Shown here in pieces: positions 42,309-50,885 of a stretch of DNA of 64,000 bases (position 1 is the stretch's first letter; every line of letters starts with the position of its first letter). The stretch is from Phytophthora colocasiae. Taxonomy: Eukaryota; Oomycota; Peronosporomycetes; Peronosporales; Peronosporaceae. Made by a program: the position numbers and the translations under genes. Under the pieces are notes generated by a model. That model saw only the letters and a list, made by a program, of their open reading frames with translations. It was not told where the DNA came from and did not search any database. Location of the stretch: the NCBI GenBank assembly GCA_018806915.1, contig JAGKQI010000100.1, forward strand, positions 62,001-126,000, given 5' to 3'.

Positions 42309-42510
42309 AGTGCGTTTATACTTTTGACCCGAGCCAAAACATGTTTTTTGCCGATTGCTCTTGAACGACACCAGCTTTTCCATTTCTCCGTTTTGCATAC
42401 GTTTTCTATTGTCGTCCAGTAGTCTGTAAGGGTTGGTTTGGCTGGAAACACTGAAGATGGTTTTCAGGAAAGTCAATTTTCTGGTGCGTTTATAATTCCG
42501 GCGTGCACTG
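42309..42510 (-). repeat. Right terminal inverted repeat of Tc1 element
   Basis: Inverted copy of the left repeat. It ends CCGGCGTGCACTG just before the TA. Confidence 0.9.
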
Positions 42511-42593
42511 TACTAGACGTGAGTGATTTCCTATTCTGTATGATACAGAATAAATAACGGAGCTGAAAGGGTTAATTGGCAGAAATTCATGTT

Positions 42594-42637
42594 TGCCATC
42601 ACTGATTACCACTACATCATCACTGATTACCACTACA
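42594..42637 (+). repeat. Short tandem duplication of a 22-bp unit
   Basis: ATCACTGATTACCACTACATC is repeated twice in direct succession between the Tc1 element and the effector arm. Confidence 0.7.
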
Positions 42638-42719
42638 TCTGATTAGACTACATCATCAATGTATAGTAATATCAAAAAGTAGTAATAGAGACCAATGCTA
42701 CTATTACGTAGGATTGATC

Positions 42720-43112
42720 CTACTTAGATGCCTGCAGGGCAGCAGTGAGAGCGACAATTACAGAAGCTCCGACGCCTGCACCAAGTAGAATCGCAAGAGT
42801 TTTCTTAACTTGAGCGCGATCCTTCTTCGCCACACCAGTGAGGGCTATCGAAAATGTTGCCTCACTGAATCTCTCGCCGTGTCTTCCAAGACCAGCAGCT
42901 AGTACGGGGGCTATCATGATTGCTCTTTCGTCTGCATCCTCCTTCTTTTCCAGTTTGTGATTTCCTCTGAGATATCGACCGTGGGAGTCAGTGTTGCGGT
43001 CCTTGATATTGGCGGTCGTGACGATACTTTCTGCGATTGTTTCAAGGGCAGCATTTGCAAACAGAGCGAGTAAAACAATGGCATGCATCCACGTCTTCAT
43101 GGTTTTCGGCAA
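42720..43112 (-). CDS. RXLR-type secreted effector, copy 1
   Basis: This 130-residue protein has an N-terminal secretion signal (MKTWMHAIVLLALFANA, starting at the second Met, which is the better start). The translocation motif RYLR lies at residues 47-50, followed by an acidic stretch ending EDADER (residues 58-63), the dEER-type motif. These are the defining features of oomycete RXLR effectors, which are secreted and act inside plant host cells. The C-terminal effector part is short, about 65 residues. It contains a helix with VAKKDRAQVKK and ends in a hydrophobic Ala/Leu/Val-rich segment that could lie in a membrane. I see no typical W or Y motif. It differs from copy 2 at two residues (ERF against GRV). 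Its host target is unknown. Confidence 0.9.
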   Translation of the reverse strand: MPKTMKTWMHAIVLLALFANAALETIAESIVTTANIKDRNTDSHGRYLRGNHKLEKKEDADERAIMIAPVLAAGLGRHGERFSEATFSIALTGVAKKDRAQVKKTLAILLGAGVGASVIVALTAALQASK

Positions 43113-43249
43113 ATTATGAACTGACTTCGCTATGAAACGAACGCTAGCAGCATCTGTACTCTAACGCACACGTCGCATTCTTCAACTACGAGTGGTCTTG
43201 TCGGAAATCGCCACGCCATAGCAGTACCGTCCTTTTACCTAGCCGACGG

Positions 43250-43268
43250 CTACGGCTACTAGCCGTAG
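43250..43268. promoter_or_regulatory. Perfect palindrome CTACGGCTACTAGCCGTAG upstream of effector copy 1
   Basis: An 8-bp inverted repeat with a three-base loop lies about 140 bp upstream of the ATG. The equivalent sequence is present at about 44,331-44,350 in front of copy 2. It could be a regulator site or a hairpin linked to the duplication. Its role is unknown. Confidence 0.5.
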
Positions 43269-43356
43269 AGATGGGAAAAATTAAATTGGACTTTCCGCCG
43301 GCAAAAAACTTTGTGGTGAAGCTGGAATGTTTTCGAGTGAGCAGGGTAGTGTGATA

Positions 43357-44092
43357 GGCATCATGCCTACCAAAACCGTTTTTTCACCGCGTTTGGTGAT
43401 AGTCTTGCGCGGTAGCTACTCGAAAAACACAGCTAGAAGCGTTGCATATCAGTAGAGCTCAATGATTTAAAACAGACATACGTACGTACCCGTTTGGTCC
43501 GCGCTGTATACAGTATTAATATCATTTTTGACAATAGCCGTTCATACTTCACCAATAAACTTGGCTTTTGCTTCTGCTGCATCTTCGGGTGTAGTTTGAC
43601 CCTGTCTTGTCCTTGCTCGAATCGATAGCTTATGGCGCTTCATGAATCTTCTCCGCCATGAATTAGACGCCTTGAATATGTCAGGGCTCAAATCTTCACC
43701 AGCAGCCACCTCCAAGGCCTTGTAGTGCAGCATTTGAGACGTAACAGGGCATCCCTCTCGACGCATCGAACTCAGCCAAACACGATATCGTTCTCAGCAT
43801 CACTGGATAGAGTTGTAGCTTCGCCAGTACTTCGTAAATTCTTGAGGTGTCCCTTACCGTCACTACATAACGAATTAATATGAGCTGCCTGTTGTTTCCA
43901 TTTTGAAATTTGTTTTTGCTTGCGTGTCTTCTCAGAAGCAGTGCAAGCTGGATAGAAGTGATCAATTGCTTCGTTTACACTGTGGTTAGCGGCTACATAA
44001 TCTAAAACAAGACGTTTGTGAGTGTAATCGACTGCGATGCGACAATATCGCTTCGGCTTCTTGCCATCTCCCGTGGTGCGAGGTCTCCTCAT
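43357..44092 (-). pseudogene. pogo/Tigger-type (CENP-B HTH) transposase, 5' remnant with an intron
   Basis: The minus strand starts at the ATG at 44,092 with a basic N-terminus (MRRPRTTGDGKKPKRYCR). After a frame break near 43,785 it continues with a CENP-B-type DNA-binding domain (MRREGCPVTSQMLHYKALEV, FKASNSWRRRFMKRHKLSIR). The start of the DDE domain can be recognised: an in-frame stop, then NTVYSADQT, a ~60-bp GTACGT..TTCTAG intron (about 43,437-43,496), and VFFE, a stop, and LPRKTITKRGEKTV. The remainder is cut off by the effector arm at 43,356. The intron junction restores the reading frame (ADQT-A-VFFE), which supports the intron call. The gene is inactive. Confidence 0.75.
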
Positions 44093-44234
44093 GGCAACTT
44101 AGCCAATGCTTCGTACATGTACGCCTCCAGCGGAGTTTTTTACGTTGAGCCATATGCCAAAAATAGAACTATGCTATTGGTCAAAATACACGTTCGCTTA
44201 GGAAAAAACTTCGCTTAGGACAGGACAGATGCGG

Positions 44235-44942
44235 TATCACACTACCCTGCTCACTCGAAAACATTCCAGCTTCACCACAAAGTTTTTTGCCGGCGGAAAG
44301 TCCAATTTAATTTTTCCCATCCCTGGCTAACTCTACGGCTAGTAGCCGTAGCCGTCGGCTAGGTAAAAGGACGGTACTGCTATGGCGTGGCGATTTCCGA
44401 CAAGACCACTCGTAGTTGAAGAATGCGACGTGTGCGTTAGAGTACAGATGCTGCTAGCGTTCGTTTCATAGCGAAGTCAGTTCATAATTTGCCGAAAACC
44501 ATGAAGACGTGGATGCATGCCATTGTTTTACTCGCTCTGTTTGCAAATGCTGCCCTTGAAACAATCGCAGAAAGTATCGTCACGACCGCCAATATCAAGG
44601 ACCGCAACACTGACTCCCACGGTCGATATCTCAGAGGAAATCACAAACTGGAAAAGAAGGAGGATGCAGACGAAAGAGCAATCATGATAGCCCCCGTACT
44701 AGCTGCTGGTCTTGGAAGACACGGCGGGAGAGTCAGTGAGGCAACATTTTCGATAGCCCTCACTGGTGTGGCGAAGAAGGACCGCGCTCAAGTTAAGAAA
44801 ACTCTTGCGATTCTACTTGGTGCAGGCGTCGGAGCTTCTGTAATTGTCGCTCTCACTGCTGCCCTGCAGGCATCTAAGTAGGATCAATCCTACGTAATAG
44901 TAGCATTGGTCTCTTTTACTACTTTTTGATATTACTATACAT
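44235..44942 (+). repeat. Right arm of the RXLR-effector inverted duplication
   Basis: 708 bp, inverted copy of 42,659-43,356. It has a 10-bp insertion relative to the left arm in the upstream region (CCCTGGCTAACTCTACGG against CTCTACGG). Confidence 0.92.
44489..44881 (+). CDS. RXLR-type secreted effector, copy 2
   Basis: This has the same length and domains as copy 1: signal peptide, RYLR, EDADER, a short C-terminal domain and a hydrophobic end. It differs by two residues in the middle (GRHGGRVSEA here, GRHGERFSEA in copy 1). Both copies keep identical upstream and downstream sequence in the arm, so both should be controlled alike. The two genes are divergent and share an 877-bp spacer. It sits about 200 bp from the large ion-channel gene, at the edge of the transposon-rich part. 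Confidence 0.9.
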   Translation: MPKTMKTWMHAIVLLALFANAALETIAESIVTTANIKDRNTDSHGRYLRGNHKLEKKEDADERAIMIAPVLAAGLGRHGGRVSEATFSIALTGVAKKDRAQVKKTLAILLGAGVGASVIVALTAALQASK

Positions 44943-45095
44943 GTATACCCCGAATATTACTTTGAGTATCACATTTCTGCTTTAAAGGAAACAAAGTGAC
45001 CATCACTCTTCGCCTGCTAAATTTAAGGTTTCTCCGGAATGCGGCAAGACACTTTCTGCTTAGAGCTTCACGTGTAGACTGTCAAAGCAGAAGGA

Positions 45096-48000
45096 ATGAG
45101 CGATGCCGTCGATACCGGAACAGCGTCCGACGACGATAGACAACTCAGTGTCTTCCGGGACAATCTTCGCGATGGAAATGTTCGTGCTACGCTGCATGGA
45201 GCACGAGGAGAACCATCAGACGGAGGGTTGAAACTGCTGGAAGACAAAATCACGATGGTTTGGCAGCCTAAAGCTCTTCCACTGCAAAGTTACATGGCAC
45301 CGTCATTATTGCAGAAGCTAGTCATGCACGACGTGAGTGTTGTGATCACTGATGCAAAAAGTGTGAGAGCTGGACGACAAACTACCAACTTTGTGCGGAC
45401 GATCAAGTATTTAGCATCGGATGAGCTTCCTGGAAGTGATGACAGGTGTTTGTCATTGTGTTTTGCATCTCGACCAGCTCCAGTTTCAGATACAACTTCA
45501 ACTTCAGTGGATATTCCTCCTGCTGCCAGTGAGTCAGCAAAAGAACGCACAATTAGAGCTTTCAAAGCTGCTGAGACGTTGGATTTAGAGTTTGAAGATG
45601 AACACACACGTGATGTTGCTCGTGCTTTCTTTCGACAACAAGCTGGACTGGAAGAAAGTGATACAGCTGAAGAAACGGAGGTTTATGCAGATATTCAGCT
45701 GCCTACTGGACTACCAACCAAATGCTACCAGATCGTCGTTCACCCATCTTTTCAATTAGCAGTGCTAATCGCTGTGCTTGGTAGTATGACTTCAGTAGGG
45801 TGGCGATCGTTTCGATATGTGACGAACCTGGACGACGAAGAAGAAGTTGAGGAAGTGGCGAGGTTTGGGATGACTATCTTGGAGTATTTGTTACTGGTAT
45901 TTCTCACCATGGAGCAGATTTGTAAAGCAATTGGATTGGAGGGAGTACTACCGCTTCTTCGGAGTAAGTGGGATGCATTCGACCTGTGTGCTGTGATGAT
46001 CAGTTGGTTAGCTGTGCTCCCATTCTCGTCGTTAGCAGGGTTTAACTTGCTCTCTCTTCGTGTTTTCCGAGGTGTGAGGATTTTTAAGCGATGGAAAAGC
46101 TTCCAAGAGACGATGGAGACGTTCCTGATCTCATTACCTATGGCTGGAAATGCTGTACTTTGCTATTGCTACTACCTTTTCCTGTTTGCGATCTTGGGAA
46201 TGTACCTTTTCAATGATTCTCTTTCGCATCGTTGTGCTATTGAAGCTGACTCTGAAAGTTTATTCACTCCCATGGCTGCTGGAGAAACGAAAACTTATGT
46301 GGCTGAGACTCCCGTTCATTTCTGCAGGATTGATGATACTTTCTCAGGATGCAAGTCGAATATGGATTGTGTTGCAATGCCTCCGCCCGACCGAGGATAT
46401 ACTGGCTTTCACTCGTTTGAAGCTTCGTTCCTGACAGTCTTTTTGATCACTTTGCGGTCGGGATTTGGACCTTCACTTGACGGAGCACAACAGGCGTCGT
46501 CCTATTTCTCGATCGTTTACTTTATCGGCTTAGTAGTCTTCGTGAGCTACATGATCCTGTCTCTCTTTGTGGGTATCGTTCGGGAAGCTACATCTCCCGT
46601 TTCAATTGTTCGTGCTGCTAAACTAGAACAACACGAGAAGCAAATGGAAAAGTATCTGAAAAAGCCACGAATGCAATTTCCAGTTGGAACCGAAGCTTTT
46701 CCAGACGTGATGCAGGTCGTTGACGCAAAATGGCAAATGTTCCGAGCACGTCTCAAGGAATGGCTATTGCAGTCTCCACTCTTTACAAGATCCGACGGCA
46801 CGTTCCTGAGTTGGTGTAGACTCCATCAAGAACGGATATTTTTCCTGATTGAACCTGGAAGTCCAACAATGGATAGAATTTCGTCAATTGCCGAATCGTT
46901 GGTGTTTGAACACCTCATGAATCTTGTGGTATTCTTCAATTCCGTACTATTCGCGCTGGAATATCATGGAATGAGTGATAGTTACGCTGCACGTCTGTAC
47001 ATTATCGAGAATTTCCTCATGCTCGTGTACGGAACAGAATTTGTCATTATTGCAGCAGCTGCAGGTGGTCTTTTCGGTTATTTGCAAAATCCTTGGAATC
47101 GATTGGATTTGGTGCTTCTCGTCATCGCATGTGTCGAATTTTTACTATTATCCTGCTCAGTTCTGCTCTACAGCGACAGCTACGCACGTGGAATTTTTGT
47201 ACTTCGGTTGTTCCGACTAGTGAGACCTTTTCGAGTGGTGCGTCAAAACAACAAGCTGTTGTTAGTACTGGACGCCATTCTTGCCAGTGTCCCAGCGTTT
47301 TTAAGCTCTATCGCATTCCATCTCCTCCTCAACAGCGTATTTGCTGTAGTTGGAATGAATTTGTTCGGTGGAAACTTCCCATTGACGATGCAGAGTCACT
47401 TCAACACATTTAGTGACAGTATGCTCACACTATTCAAGTTCTCGAATGGAGGGAGTATCTGGCCGATCTTCCACGCTTCACTTCAGGCTAGTTCGTTCGG
47501 AGTTGCGCTGCTGTACTACATGACGTACGTGGTGTTATGTCGCTTTATCGCGCTTAATTTCATGCTGGTTGTACTGCTTCGCAACTTCGCCATGAAAGGC
47601 GACGAACGCAGGAAAACACTGAGTGAACTATTTCAAGATCGAATGTTTGCTATGCAACGTATTCATCTCTTCGATATGTATCGGTTCGTGGAGGAATTCA
47701 GCAATTTGTACCAAGGAGATGTGATGAACGTGAGTTTACCTGGAAGTGCTAAGAAGCGAGCTCAACGTGCTTTATCTGCTTCCGAAGCATTCAAAGCCAG
47801 ACTATTCAACGTCTTACCAACAACTGACTTCCTGAAACTCAAGGGTTATTACGGAACAACGAAAACTCAACACGAACGCAAATATGTCCCTCTTGAAGCT
47901 TCACAAAACGGAAAACACAAAAACCAAGCAGCAGTGATCCCTATTGACGAAGTGGTAAACTCTGGATCGATTGTCCCTACTCCAGTCCCAGAAATCTCAT

Positions 48001-50396
48001 CAGATACTCCAGTTTCTGATGAATGGACAGGCTGGACTTCTTCGGGAGGTGTAACAGGTTATGTAAGGCAGTTCTTTGACGGTCATTGGCTCATGGCAGA
48101 TGTGTCCTTGTTCCTGTTTCCTCCCCAATCGTGGGTTCGTCTCAAAGCTCGTCGATTAGAGAAAGAAACGGAGAAGTACATTTTTGCTGCTATTGTGATT
48201 CGGACGGTTATGCTGACAGTGCAGTCTCCATTGTACTCAAACCTCATTCAAGAGTTAACAACTCTTAGTGATGTGGTTTACGCCTGTGTACTTTTCTTCG
48301 AGTTCGCGTTGAAAGTGATTTCCACGTGGGTTTTATCTTCACACCTAAGAGTTATCTCTCGGATACGTGGAATCAGATCAATATGGGTGGTGCTGATGGC
48401 CTGTTCACTATTGTTACTACTACCCCACTCTACAATGATTTCCCTATTTCGACTTGGACGTGCTTTTGGACCTATCCGAGTATTTTACCGTGTGAGAACT
48501 TTCCGAGTCATCACAGAAGCTCTGAAACAGTCCGCACAGCCAATTTTCTACTGCGTCGTGCTTTCAATTTTCCTATTTTACTCTTTTGCGACTCTGGGAA
48601 TGCAGATTTTCGGTGGTCGCTTCGCCTACTGCAGTGATCCGGCCATTGACACCGTTGAAAAATGTGTGGGAGTGTTTTGGAATAGCGCTACTGGTATTTT
48701 AACACCTCGCGTATGGGGAAATCTATCGGGTTTGCACTTTGACAATATTACGGGAGCCATGTCGTCCATCCTGTTCTTGGTTTCAATGAAAGGCTGGTTA
48801 CCAGTGGTGAATATTGCCATGGATTTTGCAGATGATACCGATGTGAACAATGATCATCAAGCGTCTGCCATTGCTTCGACGTATTTCGCTGGTTTCTTCG
48901 TGGCATTTCTGTTTTTCACGAGATTTTATCTGCTCAAAGTCTTTGCTGGTATTCTTATGAACAATTTCCGATGTTACAACGGAACTTTACTGCTTACGAA
49001 CCTTCAGCTCATTTGGTTACGTAAGAAACAAGCAATTGTTGCTATGCGACCGAAATATCCATTGCCAACGAGCAAATTCATGCAACTGGCCCAGGTTTAC
49101 ATGCAGAAACGCTCATTTCGTGGGTTTATCAGCGCCGTAGTGATCTTACATACGGCGCTGCTGGCTTGGTATCGATCTCCGATTCATCGTGGGTCGAACA
49201 GTGAGGAACTTACGGGTGGAGTCTGGTGGTTCCACTACATTTTCTCATTAATTTACGCTTTCGATGCAGTACTTCGAGTTGCAGCTGTCGGATGGAGAGA
49301 TTTCCTTATGAAAGGATTTACTTGGAGAACGTTCAATAGCTGTACAGCTTTCATTATGTTAGTGGGCCCTTTGGTATCAGACTCACCCGTACTGCTTATT
49401 CTGGGTATGACTCGAGCTTTTGACTTCAAGCATCTCTCACTAGTGCTGGAGAGATCTCGAGCTCTTCGAACTCTATTCAGAACGCTCTTGGCAAGTGTCC
49501 AGCTTACACTGAAGGTTACACTTCTATTGGGTTACGTTCTGTTTGTCTTTGCAATTGTTGGAGTGCAAGTGTTCTCTCTTACGCGTTGGGCTGCTGGTTT
49601 GAACTCTAACCTGAATTTGACAACATTCCCCAGTGCCTACTCTGCTTTTGTCAAATTTGCAGCAGGTGAAGACTGGTACGCGACGTATTTGGCATCCAGT
49701 GTAGCTCCACCCCAGTGTGTTCTTTGGGGGAGATCGTCAAGTGATTGTGGATCTCCAACGATCAGTGCTCTCTTCTACAACATTTTCTACGTTTTGGTTG
49801 TATTAATTCTCCAGAATCTCTACGCTTCGACGATGGTGGACACGTACGTGCTCATGTCAGCCAGAGCGGATGATAAAGAGCAGCTTTTAGGTTTCCAAGC
49901 TGAACATCTGCAGCGTTTCCAGATGATTTGGAGTGAATTTGATACCGATGCATTGGGGTTATTACATCGAAAACATCTCCTTGCTTTACTGAAAAGACTG
50001 GAACCTCCTTTAGGATTGGGGACGTACAAGACTATGCTTAACGCTTTAGCGACGGAAGATATGAAGCCTGAAGAGTGGACAGCACTTTCCATTGCAGTTC
50101 ATCAACGTCGACGTGAAACGTTCCACGACATTGAAGCTCGGATTGCTGAACTCACTTATCGCGTTCGTCTCGGTCTTGGAAGTTACGACGGTCTCAATGG
50201 GAGTGTAAATATCAGCACAAATCCAGACTTGGCTTGTCACTCCAAACATGTTCCGATTTACAGATCTTCTGCTCGTATTGACGATGCGAGTTTTACCTCT
50301 GGAAAGCTTAACAGTCCAGGAAAAAGTCGACGAACTTGCAATGCGAGGGTACGCCTTTCGACATCGGAAAGCAATTGCTATTCAGTCGAGTTTTAG
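45096..50396 (+). CDS. Four-domain voltage-gated-type cation channel (Cav/Nav/NALCN/Cch1 superfamily)
   Basis: This 1766-residue frame has four repeats of six membrane helices. The repeats begin near residues 215, 608, 1027 and 1355. S4 segments rich in Arg are visible in repeat I (LRVFRGVRIFKR), II (FRLVRPFRVVRQ) and III (FRLGRAF, YRVRTFRV). Repeat IV is less charged. Pore-loop residues at the filter positions are Ser455 (LITLRSGF), Gly786 (FSNGGSIW), Lys1232 (VSMKGW) and Glu1525 (AAGEDW). Ordinary Ca channels have EEEE, Na channels DEKA and NALCN EEKE, so this S/G/K/E pattern is unusual. An EF-hand-like segment follows repeat IV (about residues 1595-1650). The open frame ends at 50,396. The IQ motif follows in another frame, so the natural end is probably near 50,796. 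Confidence 0.85.
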   Translation: MSDAVDTGTASDDDRQLSVFRDNLRDGNVRATLHGARGEPSDGGLKLLEDKITMVWQPKALPLQSYMAPSLLQKLVMHDVSVVITDAKSVRAGRQTTNFVRTIKYLASDELPGSDDRCLSLCFASRPAPVSDTTSTSVDIPPAASESAKERTIRAFKAAETLDLEFEDEHTRDVARAFFRQQAGLEESDTAEETEVYADIQLPTGLPTKCYQIVVHPSFQLAVLIAVLGSMTSVGWRSFRYVTNLDDEEEVEEVARFGMTILEYLLLVFLTMEQICKAIGLEGVLPLLRSKWDAFDLCAVMISWLAVLPFSSLAGFNLLSLRVFRGVRIFKRWKSFQETMETFLISLPMAGNAVLCYCYYLFLFAILGMYLFNDSLSHRCAIEADSESLFTPMAAGETKTYVAETPVHFCRIDDTFSGCKSNMDCVAMPPPDRGYTGFHSFEASFLTVFLITLRSGFGPSLDGAQQASSYFSIVYFIGLVVFVSYMILSLFVGIVREATSPVSIVRAAKLEQHEKQMEKYLKKPRMQFPVGTEAFPDVMQVVDAKWQMFRARLKEWLLQSPLFTRSDGTFLSWCRLHQERIFFLIEPGSPTMDRISSIAESLVFEHLMNLVVFFNSVLFALEYHGMSDSYAARLYIIENFLMLVYGTEFVIIAAAAGGLFGYLQNPWNRLDLVLLVIACVEFLLLSCSVLLYSDSYARGIFVLRLFRLVRPFRVVRQNNKLLLVLDAILASVPAFLSSIAFHLLLNSVFAVVGMNLFGGNFPLTMQSHFNTFSDSMLTLFKFSNGGSIWPIFHASLQASSFGVALLYYMTYVVLCRFIALNFMLVVLLRNFAMKGDERRKTLSELFQDRMFAMQRIHLFDMYRFVEEFSNLYQGDVMNVSLPGSAKKRAQRALSASEAFKARLFNVLPTTDFLKLKGYYGTTKTQHERKYVPLEASQNGKHKNQAAVIPIDEVVNSGSIVPTPVPEISSDTPVSDEWTGWTSSGGVTGYVRQFFDGHWLMADVSLFLFPPQSWVRLKARRLEKETEKYIFAAIVIRTVMLTVQSPLYSNLIQELTTLSDVVYACVLFFEFALKVISTWVLSSHLRVISRIRGIRSIWVVLMACSLLLLLPHSTMISLFRLGRAFGPIRVFYRVRTFRVITEALKQSAQPIFYCVVLSIFLFYSFATLGMQIFGGRFAYCSDPAIDTVEKCVGVFWNSATGILTPRVWGNLSGLHFDNITGAMSSILFLVSMKGWLPVVNIAMDFADDTDVNNDHQASAIASTYFAGFFVAFLFFTRFYLLKVFAGILMNNFRCYNGTLLLTNLQLIWLRKKQAIVAMRPKYPLPTSKFMQLAQVYMQKRSFRGFISAVVILHTALLAWYRSPIHRGSNSEELTGGVWWFHYIFSLIYAFDAVLRVAAVGWRDFLMKGFTWRTFNSCTAFIMLVGPLVSDSPVLLILGMTRAFDFKHLSLVLERSRALRTLFRTLLASVQLTLKVTLLLGYVLFVFAIVGVQVFSLTRWAAGLNSNLNLTTFPSAYSAFVKFAAGEDWYATYLASSVAPPQCVLWGRSSSDCGSPTISALFYNIFYVLVVLILQNLYASTMVDTYVLMSARADDKEQLLGFQAEHLQRFQMIWSEFDTDALGLLHRKHLLALLKRLEPPLGLGTYKTMLNALATEDMKPEEWTALSIAVHQRRRETFHDIEARIAELTYRVRLGLGSYDGLNGSVNISTNPDLACHSKHVPIYRSSARIDDASFTSGKLNSPGKSRRTCNARVRLSTSESNCYSVEF

Positions 50397-50796
50397 GATG
50401 TCCCGAGCTCGACGTCGCATGCCCAGCAGGATTCGAATGGCAAAACGGATAAGTGTTGCTGATAAACTAAAACGTTTGCCGATACACAGTGAAGAGAATG
50501 GAGATAAACTAAAGCGTTTGCCAACACCCACCGAAGAGAAAGTGGAAATCGCAGTAAATGAAGCTTTAGATATTGAAGTTCGATCGGAGGAGAAAATCGA
50601 AATCGCAGTGGAACAACCCAGTCAACCTGCTAGAACGACATTAGCTCTTCGATTATCACTACCGACATTGTCTCTAGCAAGTTTGTCACTACGAAATACG
50701 GAACGAATACGAACTCCAGCAGCAGTAGCTCCGATTTTGTCGGAACATTTAGAACTGCAACCTGAAGCAAGTGATGGCAGGAAGTGCTCTATCTAA
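50248..50796 (+). CDS. Probable true C-terminus of the channel, with IQ motif, in a shifted frame
   Basis: This frame overlaps the last 149 bp of the channel frame. Reading LTVQEKVDELAMRGYAFRHR then KAIAIQSSFRMSRARRRM gives a clear IQ calmodulin-binding motif (IQ-x3-R-x4-R, about 50,380-50,415). Many channels of this superfamily have one after the last repeat. The tail contains a DKLKRLP repeat and an EEK-EIAV repeat and ends at 50,796. A one-base change between about 50,285 and 50,315 would join it to the channel frame. An undetected intron or a sequencing error are other explanations. It is not likely an independent gene. Confidence 0.6.
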   Translation: MFRFTDLLLVLTMRVLPLESLTVQEKVDELAMRGYAFRHRKAIAIQSSFRMSRARRRMPSRIRMAKRISVADKLKRLPIHSEENGDKLKRLPTPTEEKVEIAVNEALDIEVRSEEKIEIAVEQPSQPARTTLALRLSLPTLSLASLSLRNTERIRTPAAVAPILSEHLELQPEASDGRKCSI

Positions 50797-50817
50797 TCTA
50801 ACTTAAATATTACCCAA

Positions 50818-50838
50818 CATCATTTCTACTTTTTCGAT
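50818..50838 (+). promoter_or_regulatory. Possible Inr-like core promoter of the giant coiled-coil gene
   Basis: CATCATTTCTACTTTTTC resembles the oomycete Inr+FPR pattern (TCATTTCT, then a T-rich flank). It is 50-65 bp upstream of the next ATG. The match is partial. Confidence 0.35.
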
Positions 50839-50885
50839 CTGGAAAAAAAAAACTCTAATAAAACGAGAAACCACTCCAAAAGTGG

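Larger units (their letters stand above)
40944..42510 (+). mobile_element. Complete Tc1-type DNA transposon with 202-bp inverted repeats
   Basis: The element is 1567 bp and is flanked by TA on both sides (40,942-40,943 and 42,511-42,512). The terminal inverted repeats span 40,944-41,145 and 42,309-42,510, both begin CAGTGCACGCCGG, and differ at only about two positions by eye. One intact transposase gene lies inside. The near-identity of long repeats and the open frame suggest recent movement and possible activity. Confidence 0.92.
42659..43356 (-). repeat. Left arm of the RXLR-effector inverted duplication
   Basis: This 698-bp arm contains one effector gene with its upstream ~240 bp. It is repeated in opposite orientation at 44,235-44,942 (708 bp). 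Visible differences are a 10-bp indel in the upstream region, two amino-acid changes and a few point differences. Confidence 0.92.
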
